Assembly: GCA_015179025.1 (NCBI GenBank)
Contig: WHUX01000600.1
Span: 1-17,462 of the forward strand
Source of the DNA: Terfezia claveryi
Lineage: Eukaryota > Ascomycota > Pezizomycetes > Pezizales > Pezizaceae
Direction: 5' to 3'
DNA length: 17,462 nucleotides
Positions 8,942 through 17,170 of the stretch are shown here, piece after piece; position 1 is the first letter of the stretch; every line of letters begins with the position of its first letter. The notes beneath the pieces are model-generated. The model saw nothing but the letters and a program-made list of their open reading frames with translations, made no database searches and was not told the DNA's origin. The position numbers were made by a program, and so were the translations under genes.

Positions 8942-9491
8942 ATGAGCATTATGCCAAGAACCCTACCTCACAATATGCCCGAATACTACAATCCAGAAGA
9001 TGAATTCTCTTTCGAAGAGTTCCGGCAGCCATGGAGAGATACCGCAGGACTACAACGTATCCTTAGTCTATAGGTTACGGAATTGGTAACGTCCCAGTCC
9101 ACCCAGTTGGTTATGGACCGATTCGACCCCAACAGGATTACTTCCCAAGCAGTAGCCATGGAGCTTCTAGAGAGGATTTGGTTTAATGGGTGTGATCTAG
9201 TATTCTCCATGAGCTTGCATAGTAGTATACAAATCTTTTACCTAGATGACTATACTCTTTATGATTTGTTATGGGTTACCCTTTTCCACCATTACCTGAG
9301 TGGCAGCCAACAATTATGGGGTTTATGCCAAGATTGTCGATTCCTATCGGTAAGTTAACTCTGCGCTAAAACATTGAGGTCTCGATTCACCACAGGCTAG
9401 ATACTCTCCCAGACCCACCAGATCCCTGATGGGGCAATTATTCGGCGTCCAGTGTATATATCGCCGCAATGGCATCCCCCACCTAGAATAA
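8942..9491 (+). pseudogene. unrecognised two-exon gene with one in-frame stop
   Basis: From ATG 8942 the frame reads MSIMPRTLPHNMPEYYNPED and FSFEEFRQPWRDTAGLQRIL, with a TAG at 9071-9073 (CAG-to-TAG fits the decay seen elsewhere). It continues as STQLVMDRFDPNRITSQAVA and MELLERIWFNGCDLVF. A good intron fits 9350-9395: GTAAGT donor, GCTAAAAC branch-like word and CACAG acceptor, 46 bases. The splice keeps phase 0, and exon 2 ends at TAA 9489-9491. Total about 167 codons. The short length and missing domain leave its function unknown. It may be the first half of a larger gene that continues into the acidic frame downstream, or a second gene carried by the hAT element. Confidence 0.4.
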
Positions 9492-9562
9492 CAGTATTAT
9501 GTTATGGGCAAGAGTTCTGGCTTCGGCCTTCAAGAAGGTGTATTTCTAATCCTTGCATATAG

Positions 9563-10018
9563 ATAGAGCGTAGTCTGGTTAGAGAGAGCATCGGGCTAAC
9601 TATGTCCAGACCTCGAGAGATTATGGAACTTACAGCCAGTTTCGATTGGCTATTGAGATGCAGCATACTCCAACTGGATTTGACTAATATCCCCGATGAT
9701 ATATCAGAGCTACCAGAAAGTGATGTTGGCGACAGCCTCAGACCAATTGATAATGCTAGCCCGACTGAGTCTGAACTCGGGAATGACTCTGAAGACGACA
9801 TGATGGAGGACAATGTCGACTGCGATTCTGGTTATAGTAATTCATCGTCTTCCTGCAGCAAAAGCTCTGACTGTACAACTGAGCTCTTGTGGTCATCCCA
9901 CAGCTCAGAGGATTTAGGTGATGACAATGATGACGACTCACATGATGACCACGAAGACATCGGGGACCCTTTTGGGAATGATTGGACAGTTGCACGATTG
10001 AATTGGGATTGGGTTTAG
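9563..10018 (+). CDS. very acidic, Ser/Asp-rich reading frame of unknown function
   Basis: An ATG at 9602 gives 138 residues to TAG 10016-10018, and the frame is open upstream to 9563. The N-terminal third has mixed composition (ELTASFDWLLRCSILQLDL). From about residue 35 it becomes strongly acidic: ISELPESDVGDS, then ESELGNDSEDDMMEDNVD, a Ser run near SNSSSSCSKSS, and DDNDDDSHDDHEDIGD before the C-terminal WTVARLNWDWV. No stop interrupts it, unlike the hAT exons next door. Low-complexity acidic tails occur in transposon-encoded and nuclear proteins, and the hAT transposase downstream also ends in an acidic tail. It could be the last exon of the 8942 gene. No family is recognised. Confidence 0.4.
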   Translation: MERSLVRESIGLTMSRPREIMELTASFDWLLRCSILQLDLTNIPDDISELPESDVGDSLRPIDNASPTESELGNDSEDDMMEDNVDCDSGYSNSSSSCSKSSDCTTELLWSSHSSEDLGDDNDDDSHDDHEDIGDPFGNDWTVARLNWDWV

Positions 10019-10078
10019 CACACTGTAGATGCACTACAGCATGATTGACCATGCTTATTGAAGTATATAAATTTGCAT

Positions 10079-10153
10079 TATCATGGAATGCATCTCAGGT
10101 ACCAATGGAATATCTTTCACAGAATCCGTGACAAGTACACATTATTCGTGACA
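10079..10153 (-). repeat. array C: two TCCGTGACA cores 20 bp apart
   Basis: TCCGTGACA at 10125-10133 is exact. TTCGTGACA at 10145-10153 is one base off. A decayed copy in the opposite sense (TATCATGGA, 10079-10087) lies just upstream. Confidence 0.55.
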
Positions 10154-10702
10154 TACGCCAACTGGTCGCAGAATATGAATAAATAATCATCTCTTCCCTA
10201 ATGCCTTTCCTAACCTATTGCCAACTTCTAGGAATACAATAGCTAGACGATCTTGCCCCATACTCCAATGTATCTCGATCTGCAAGTGTACACATAGGTA
10301 CCTCATTCTAGCTTAATGGTTTCCACTCTCACTAGAATATTAGGTGGAACTGCTTTCCAGTAGCAAGTAGAGCAATCTGCGCCTTTTGATGAATGGTGGG
10401 AAACTACTGACTGGGCAGGCAAGCTCCGTGAAAATCTGGCCAAAGAGATGCAAAATAACAATATGAATCCACTCCAATAGGATTCTAAACTTCGAACGGC
10501 AGCACACTGGGCCCATTTTGGACAAGGTGCAAAGATCTAGAGCGGGGAGCCTTTTATATTTTGTTTATCTTGCAAGGGTACCTTACAATACTCTAGTGCG
10601 TTCAATGTGGGCACCACATATATGAGAGGTCACCTCACCTCAGGGAGATGTCGGTCAGCTAGTGGGCGAAAGGATCAAGACATTTCAACCCTATTTGGGA
10701 AG

Positions 10703-10764
10703 GTAATTATATAATCTATACCTACCCTGCAATAATTGAAGAGACAAGCTTACGTTACACCTAG
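10703..10764 (+). other. hAT intron 1 (62 bp)
   Basis: GTAATT donor after a complete codon (GGG AAG) and CACCTAG acceptor. Splicing keeps the frame between the BED finger exon and the core exon (phase 0). Confidence 0.7.
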
Positions 10765-11484
10765 GCAACACCTCCCGCCACAGAATCTCCAGAAGTGCAA
10801 TTTAGTAATGATGCCTTCAAACATGAACTCATGAAAACTATAATAGCCGCCAACTTATCTTTCTGAACTATCTAACATCCGTAGTTCTAGAATCTCCTGA
10901 AATTGCTTAGATCTGGAATTGATATCCTATCTCCTACTACACTTCATAAGGGTGTACATAATTATGTAGCTGAAGTTCAAGTGAAAGTTGAAAAAAGTCT
11001 CTTAAGAGATACATTCCTACACCTGGCTACAGACTGTTGGACTTCTCCAAATAAGTTAGCATTCATGGGGACAACCATTCATTATATTGACTAGGACTGG
11101 CAGCTGTACCAACATACAATCGGATTCCAGTACCTAGGTGGGGAAGCTCATAGTGCTATTCACTTGGGTAATAATCTAAGTAAATTAATACAGGAATATG
11201 GCATCACGAACCGAGTTTTGGCTGTTGTTTCAAATGACGCAAGTGTTAACACGGCGTTGGCTAAGCATTTACAAGCCAATGTTTTTGGTGCTAAATAGGA
11301 CCCACTGCAATATCGACTTCCCTGCCTAGCACATATGATTACTTTGGTTAGCAATGAGTTTATGAAAGCACTCAAGTCCAACTCAGATAATGAAGATCCT
11401 AGCTGGTCCACACCTCCAATCGAGTCGTTAATAAGAGCGCTACAGAACTATGTGGTAGGTACTTTCACGCGATCTGTTTGCAAA

Positions 11485-11610
11485 GTAAGTCATTTTCCGT
11501 GCTGCTCAATAAATAAAGGTGGATTATGAAAGGTAAACATGTCACGGAATGGCAGACATGTCACGGAAGGCCAATACGAGTCATGGAACCTATTGCTAAA
11601 ATTTATGCAG
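11485..11610 (+). other. hAT intron 2 (126 bp)
   Basis: Consensus GTAAGT donor at 11485-11490, GCTAAAAT branch-like word at 11595-11602 and ATGCAG acceptor at 11605-11610, phase 0. It divides CLAH-side sequence from VRELCKAIVASPQ, a junction typical of the hAT core. It contains array D of the TGTCACGGA motif. Confidence 0.8.
11540..11587 (+). repeat. array D: three TGTCACGGA cores within hAT intron 2
   Basis: Exact cores at 11540-11548 and 11559-11567 (19 apart) and AGTCATGGA at 11579-11587 (20 apart). All lie between the splice sites of intron 2, so they would be present in the pre-mRNA. Confidence 0.8.
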
Positions 11611-12236
11611 GTTCGAGAGCTCTGTAAGGCTATAGTTGCTAGCCCACAATGCCTGGCACAATTCAAGGAACTCCAAACTGACACTCTAGTACCCATGGGC
11701 CGCATCCAGGATGTCAAAACGTGCTGGAACTCAACGTTTGAAATTCTTACACGTGCATTGAGGCTCCAGTGCTACATTGAGCAATGGATTGCTCTAACTA
11801 CGACAGAGAACAAGTACTCTGAGTTGTAGTTGAGTCAGGAGGAGTGGACCCAAGTTCAGGAGGCTACTATTTTCCTCAAACCTTTGTCGAATTACACTCA
11901 CGCTATCTCTACAGAACAGTATACGACTATACACAATGCGTTCTTTATCTACAATGACATCTTCGACCACATAGAAAAACAGCGGAAACGTATATACAAA
12001 CTTCCCGGTAATCCTACCTGGGCTCCAGGGTTTCTCTCGGCAACGAAAGCATGTCAGCAGATATTCCAGAAGTATTATTCTAGGACTGAAAAACAATCTC
12101 TCATCTACAACCTTACCACCATCCTTGATCCATCCAAGAAATTATCCTTGTATATGGACTAGGGAAATCTCACCATCTAAAATAAAGGTGGAATGCAGGA
12201 GAACAGTGACTCTATTGTATACACGGAGTATTACAA

Positions 12237-12365
12237 GTACGTTTGAATTCACTCCGCCCCTCTCTATGTTGCCCAATGTGTTTTCCGTGACACCAGATTT
12301 TCCATGACATAAGATTTTCTATGACATGAGATTTTCTGTAACACGAGACCCTCCGTGACATACAG
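12237..12365 (+). other. hAT intron 3 (about 125-129 bp)
   Basis: The coding frame leaves exon 3 near 12236-12240 (GTACGT or GTTTGA donor) and resumes after TACAG at 12361-12365. Neither donor gives perfect phase with this acceptor, so one splice site has decayed or is misplaced by a base or two. The non-coding insert itself is clear, since hAT homology flanks it on both sides. It contains array E. Confidence 0.6.
12284..12360 (-). repeat. array E: five TCCGTGACA cores, exact 17-bp period
   Basis: Cores start at 12284, 12301, 12318, 12335 and 12352, each exactly 17 bases apart: TCCGTGACA, TCCATGACA, TCTATGACA, TCTGTAACA, TCCGTGACA. The spacers (CCAGATTT, TAAGATTT, TGAGATTT, CGAGACCC) are related. 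The array fills most of hAT intron 3. Confidence 0.88.
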
Positions 12366-13285
12366 AAAGACAATTCTTAGAAAATTCCGTCCTCAGAGTT
12401 CAGTTCGAAGATTATTTTGATCATAATTATACCAAGTACACGCCAGAACCTCCAATTCATAACACACAAGTCGATGATGGAGAACAATCCTATATCATAC
12501 GTTGACTGCAAGAGTATTCAATAGTACAATTGGAGGATGTACTCGAGATCAAAAGATACCTTTCCATTCCGGTAACAACACTGAATGGGAAATGCCCCCT
12601 CTCCTGGTGGAAAGTCCATGCTAGTGAATTTCCGGTGCTGGCATGAATGGCAAGGGACATATTGAGTATTCCACTGACATCTGTGCTAGTGGAGTGAATA
12701 TTCAGTAGTACTAGAGATATTTTGCCTTACAGACTGAACAGAATGGGTCATGAGATGATAACTGCGCTGATGCTAACCAAATCGTGGGCAACCGTATACG
12801 CGAAATATGGAGCCCTAGAGGGACAAATTACACCAGTACATGTGGAAGAAGGGATAGCCGATCTGGATGAAGGTGAGATAATACTGGAGAACGAGGCTCT
12901 CAGTTATGATGCAGACTTCCTCCGCCGCATGGTACCACAATCCCTAGATCTCGCAGAGGGAATGACGGACTTGGATTCAGATACGGATTGTAACATAAAT
13001 GCAGGTGCGAGCAGTCTAATGGAGGATTACCTGGAAAATGATCTGGCAGACTCAGCATTGGATAATACAAGCCTATCGCATAGTCTGACGGAACATTCTA
13101 TGCCAGGCTTGTCGAACTCATTCCATCGAACTGTATTGCGCGAGCAAGAAGCAACACCATCCCCCTCAACTCCACGTCGGAGCGTGAAGCACCGCGCATT
13201 ACTATCTGTGAGCCTGACGCCATCAATGGCAACCAGGTTTCAGAAGAAACTACGACCTGCTCAGCATAGGAACTACAAAGTCTGA

Positions 13286-13720
13286 GTAAGTAGTGTATGT
13301 TATATGGGGTTTGATGATATGTAGGACGTGTCAGATAGTAATTATTACTGCCGGCTCAGTAATCTGGAGTGTCTAGGGATGTTGCAGTTTAAGTATTGGT
13401 ATTTGATAGGGAATGTTTCTCTTATGTGTTGGGAATATTTTTGAATTTAGGGTTTTTTTTTTTCGGTGGTGTTAGGTTTGATTTCATGTTTTGTTAGCGA
13501 ATTGGCCTTCAGGCATATTTTGCTATGATAAAAAATATTTCTTTTGTGTCTTGGGATTGTCTTTTGAGTTAGGTTTGCTTTGTTTTATGTGGAATATATA
13601 AGGATTGAATTTTTGTGGGGTTATTTTACAATGCTCCAACTCGGCTATATGCTGCCAGCAGACAAGTTCTCATATATACTGTGTATAATTCGGGTCAAAT
13701 TTAACTTAGCACACCGTCAC
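13286..13720 (+). other. non-coding, AT- and GT-rich stretch after hAT
   Basis: About 435 bases with a 12-T run near 13450 and many TTTTGT words. It may hold the 3' untranslated region of the transposase. No gene or clear repeat is seen. Confidence 0.5.
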
Positions 13721-14040
13721 TGTCACGGATTTCTTGCACGTCACAGATTTCTTGCACATTATAGATTGCCTCCCCTGTTATGGATTGCTTGCACTGTCAT
13801 GGAATTGTCGCCATTTCTTACGGTCCCATAGTTGTCATGGAATTTTCTAAAGTTGTCATGGAATCAACTCAAGTTGTCATGGAATCAACTCAAGTTGTTA
13901 CGGAATCAACTCAAGTTGTCATGGAATCAACTCAAGTTGTTATGGAATCAACTCAAGTTGTCACGGATTCCTTAGGTGTCACGGATTGCTCCTTGTCACG
14001 GAATTCTCTCAAGTTGTCATGGAATTCAACTTGTCATGGA
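13721..14040 (+). repeat. array F: minisatellite of 17 TGTCACGGA-type cores, mostly 21-bp period
   Basis: Cores start at 13721, 13739, 13757, 13776, 13795, 13816, 13833, 13854, 13875, 13896, 13917, 13938, 13959, 13977, 13994, 14015 and 14032. The opening block has 18-19 bp spacing. From 13854 to 13959 the spacing is exactly 21, with unit TGTCATGGA plus ATCAACTCAAGT. The core is exact at 13721, 13959, 13977 and 13994. Elsewhere it is usually TGTCATGGA or TGTTACGGA, one C-to-T change away. An open frame across it is only a by-product of the 21-base period. Confidence 0.92.
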
Positions 14041-14055
14041 ATTGTTTATAGCTGA

Positions 14056-14080
14056 CTCGGGCAAATTTCTCTGCCCCGAG
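14056..14080. repeat. short GC-rich hairpin
   Basis: CTCGGGCA (14056-14063) pairs with TGCCCCGAG (14072-14080), with one bulged base and an 8-base loop, right after array F. There is no T-run, so it is not an obvious terminator. Confidence 0.5.
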
Positions 14081-14143
14081 AATAATTTAGTGATGACAGC
14101 AATAAAGTATACAGTAAAATATCGGTCAGTAATTCTTGGCAAG

Positions 14144-14265
14144 GAGTCGGTTAATCACCGAGTACTCAGCGAGTCGGTGTGAGATAGCTTAGCTAGAAAT
14201 GTGGCCAGTGCGAGTCGGTACCAAGTCAGAAAAATAGTTGTAAAACTCGCCTCGACTCGCCTCGG
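14144..14265. repeat. cluster of GAGTCGG / CGACTCGC words, possible hAT end
   Basis: GAGTCGG occurs at 14144, 14171 and 14212, and the opposite sense CGACTCGC at 14253, within a perfect 10-bp doublet ACTCGCCTCG (14245-14264). CACCGA and TCGGTG (14156-14179) also pair. Dense copies of a CGAGTC-type word are common in the subterminal DNA of hAT elements, so this may be the right end of the hAT above. No terminal inverted repeat or 8-bp target duplication could be fixed. Confidence 0.35.
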
Positions 14266-14339
14266 GGTGCACACTAAGTAAGACTAACTTTTTTCATAAT
14301 TCTGCCTCAACCTAACCGTCATATTGACACCCATCTCTC

Positions 14340-14710
14340 TTGATACCCAAACAACCTTGTTCGACTATCATTTCTTCACCTTTCCCTTATTCAACACCTG
14401 GACAACTCTGTTCAACTGTCAAATCTCTTGCTTATTTGACACCTGAACAACTCTGTTCAACTGTCAAATCTTCACCTTATTTGACACCTGAACAACTTTG
14501 TTCGACTGTCAAATTTCTTGCCTTATTTGACACCCGAACAACTCTATTCGACTATCAAATCTCTTGCCTTATTTGACACCCGAACAACTCTATTCGACTA
14601 TCAAACCTTCACCTTATTTGATACCTGAACAACTCTGTTTGACTGTCAAATCTCTTGGCTTATTTGACACCCGAACAACTCTATTCGACTGTCAAATCTC
14701 TTGCCTTATT
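14340..14710 (+). repeat. 45-46 bp minisatellite, each unit a hairpin
   Basis: Eight units start (at the GACACC-like word) near 14342, 14392, 14438, 14483, 14529, 14575, 14620 and 14665. A decayed ninth lies near 14733. Within a unit, TTTGACA is followed by GAACA, then after 4-5 bases TGTTC and TGTCAAA, so the unit folds back on itself. The spacer is about TCTCTTGCCTTA. The open frame through 14340-14576 is a by-product of the repeat. Confidence 0.88.
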
Positions 14711-14831
14711 AGCATATTAGCCTCTTTAATTTAACACTCGAACAAGTCTATTTAGGTGTCAGCATTAACAAGCAAATCACTAAAAACAATGCCATTCATT
14801 TAACTAACTAAATCATTTGACAAACGAAAAC

Positions 14832-14907
14832 TCATAAAATAAATAATAAAAATAAAATAATAAAAAGAAAACTAAAAAAAAAAAAAAACTAAAAAAAATC
14901 AAACTTT
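14832..14907 (+). repeat. A-rich low-complexity tract
   Basis: AAATAATAAAAATAAAATAA-type sequence with a run of 15 A, directly before the pogo-type coding region. It may mark the junction with the next element. Confidence 0.7.
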
Positions 14908-14940
14908 TCCCTACTCTTCCTTATTCCCCACCACACCGGA

Positions 14941-16824
14941 GTACAACAAGGACAGTTTAAATCAATGCGAAAGGCAGCGGAAGTATATGGAGTTCATTAT
15001 TCTACTGTACAGAGACGTCTAAAATGAGCAAAACCACAGAAATTAGTATATATGTATCAACAGCTATTGATGTCGGCAGAAGAGAGATCAATTGTTAAGT
15101 AGATAGTACAACTTGAGGAGTTTGGATTCCCACCTCAGGTCAACCATGTTAAGGAAGCAATTGTACTATTGAAGTATATAGAGTTTGGTTTAGTGGAAAA
15201 AGCTATTGAGACATATTTTGATAAGATGCTTAGCAAAAATTATTTAACCCGCTTTCTAGATCGATATCCGAATCTAGTATCTAAGCTCAGCAGTAACTTT
15301 GACAAGTGGCATATCAAATAGAGTAATCCAGGAGTTATCCAGTATCATTTTGGTAAGGTTGAGCGAGTACAGAAGAAATATTCTATAACTGAGAGCAATA
15401 CCTATAACATAAATGAAAACCAGTTTTGATAGGGGATATCTGATAGGGCTGAGGCTATATGTCAATGCCGTGAATGTAGTATGACTGGAAAGATAGCTAC
15501 TGATAGTACAAGGGAGTTAATTACTATAGTGGAGACTATTTCTGGAAATGGTATCATTCTTTCTCCCTTTGTTATTTATAAGGGTATCGTACATTATATG
15601 GGATGGTATTAGCACTTGAATTCATTAATTAATATCTGCAAGGATTGGAAGTTTACTTATAGTAAGACTGGGTAGAATAATAGCTTTTTAAGTATTGCAT
15701 GGTTAAAGCATTACGATAATATTACGAAAGGGCGTTTAGTATCACCACAACCATACTGATTTCTTATTCTTAATAGTTATGAGATTCACATTCATATTGA
15801 TTTCATTGAAGATTGTATAGATCATCGAATTGTTATATATTGTCTTTCTTCTCATACAATACATCTCCTTCAACTGTTAAATGTTGGTATATTTTTGCTA
15901 CTACAGAAGGCATATAGGGAGGAGGTTAATCAGCTAACTCATATTGGTAATATAGCGATCAACAAGGGAAATTTTCTACTACTATTGGTCAAGGCTTGAG
16001 GTTAAGTATATACAAAAGAAAATATTCTAGGTGCATGGAGGGGTAGTGGACTAATTCTATGTAATCCCTGAAAGGTTTTAACCAAATTACCTACCTATCA
16101 AGATCCAGAGAAGGAATTACAACTGGCATCCCCACTACTAGTACCTCCTACACTTTGAAATTCTGCTGTAATGCTACACAAAGTAAGGCAAGCCAAGCTA
16201 TTACTTCAATAAAAGGATCAGGAAATTAATCGAGTTGAATTGGCAGAGTTAATTAACTTCCTAGAGAGGTTTGCTCTTAATGCTAATGAAGACCTACAAC
16301 TTGAACAAAATACTCTCAGAAAGTGGCAACAAGCATAAAAATTAGCAGCCCCAGTTAATAGGAAGAAACTATCAACTAAAAAGGATACGGTACTTGATGG
16401 GACTATACTCTATCAGCTCTATTTGTAAAGAAATTATGTAGAGAAGAAGAAAGAAGCTGCATATGAAGCCCATGTACAATGTATGTCTCAACCACTATCT
16501 TGGAAGAATAAAAGCAAAGTAATGTAACCATGCAAGATATCGGTCCACTTTGAAGAGTCGGAGGGATCTAGTATAACTGAGAAATCACTAGATGACTTCA
16601 GATTGGAGATAGAAGATTGGGAGTCTGATCTAGGGGCTCTATTCGATGAGGACACCTCAATTGAGTCAGTTATTATAGTGGCTACCCCCCTACCTATAAG
16701 GTGGCAAGCACTCTTATTGCCCCAAACTCCTGTCAGGCCTCATTATATATTTCCTATTGTTGTTGGAAATAGTATTGGATCACCTATATATCGTGTAACT
16801 AGGTCTCGAGCTACTAGAAGTTGA
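14941..16824 (+). pseudogene. pogo/Fot1-type (Tc1-mariner superfamily) transposase, 16 premature stops
   Basis: A DDE cut-and-paste transposase. One frame is readable for about 1880 bases without any insertion or deletion. Domains: psq-type helix-turn-helix (SMRKAAEVYGVHYSTVQRRL, from about 14962); CENP-B/Tc5-like helix-turn-helix (LEEFGFPPQVNHV, then YLTRFLDRYPNL); DDE_1 core with ISDRAEAI, VIYKGIVHYMGWY and LSSHTIHLLQLLNVGIF; and an acidic C-terminal region (LEIEDWESDLGALFDEDTS) ending TGA 16822-16824. All three catalytic Asp positions read Asn: 15412-15414, 15772-15774 and 15880-15882 (last two 36 codons apart). Premature stops begin at 15025, 15100, 15319, 15427, 15430, 15610, 15673, 15757, 15997, 16003, 16069, 16156, 16210, 16336, 16426 and 16525. 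The N-terminus before 14941 is missing or unrecognisable. No terminal repeats found. Confidence 0.9.
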
Positions 16825-16885
16825 GTGCATAAATTGATGCATTTCCTAGTGATGATGCACTACCCATAATATATGGTATATGGAA

Positions 16886-17170
16886 GCATTACTAATTGCT
16901 CTTAGGACTCTACAAGTGTACTCATAAGATATTCCTAATCAATATGTATAGATATAACTAGGTATGTGAACTCACCAGATAACCAGTGGACTCTATATAG
17001 AGGCATTGCTAATTGCTCTTAGGACTCTGTAAGTATACTCCCAAGATATCTCCCATTAATATGCACAGACATAGCTAGGTATGTAGGCTCTCTAGCAAAT
17101 CCGTGAACTTCATGGAACTGCCTATCTAATTGCTTTACTACTAAGAGTTGCTCTTGGTAGTGGATAACTA
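16886..17170 (+). repeat. 117-bp tandem repeat, two good copies and a decayed third
   Basis: GCATTACTAATTGCTCTTAG starts at 16886, and GCATTGCTAATTGCTCTTAG at 17003, exactly 117 bases on. The copies align over the full unit with mostly transitions (shared ATATGxACAGA/ATATGTATAGA and TAGGTATGT words). At 17120, again 117 bases on, GCCTATCTAATTGCTTTACT begins a much weaker third copy. Confidence 0.8.

Larger units (their letters stand above)
10316..13285 (+). pseudogene. hAT-family transposase, four exons, 15 premature stops
   Basis: A cut-and-paste DNA transposase. Exons: 10316-10702, 10765-11484, 11611-about 12240, and about 12366-13285. Exon 1 has a BED-type zinc finger (FCLSCKG...GHLTSGRC, about 10554-10660). 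Exon 2 starts the RNase H-like core: first catalytic Asp in ATDCWTSPNK (11032-11034), then FMGTTIHYID, then SNDASVN, where Asn (11233-11235) stands at the expected second Asp. LPCLAHMI follows. Exon 3 has DVKTCWNSTFEIL (Cys replaces the usual Arg) and FLKPLSNYT. Exon 4 has LSWWKVHASEFPVLA and the third catalytic residue, Glu 12692-12694, followed by TGA in place of Arg; this is the hATC dimerisation region. A roughly 150-residue acidic then basic tail follows. Stops: TAG 9, TGA 4, TAA 2. No frameshift lies inside any exon. Family certain; element inactive. Confidence 0.93.

Noticed and set aside
13721..14040. CRISPR-like array
   Set aside because: Spacers are as conserved as the repeat core, the unit is only 21 bp, and the window is eukaryotic in character. 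It is a minisatellite.
13780..14055. 91-codon open frame over the 21-bp minisatellite
   Set aside because: A 21-base period keeps any frame open; the protein is only a repeat read-out with no coding support.
14056..14080. Rho-independent terminator
   Set aside because: A stem-loop is present but there is no T-run, and the organism appears to be eukaryotic.
14340..14576. 78-codon open frame over the hairpin minisatellite
   Set aside because: By-product of the repeated unit. It breaks as soon as unit length changes from 45 to 46.
10316..16824. Stop-codon reassignment, as the hAT and pogo frames are otherwise intact
   Set aside because: All three stop codons occur in frame and fall where Gln, Trp and Arg codons would mutate by C-to-T or G-to-A. 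Catalytic residues are lost as well, so decay is the simpler reading.
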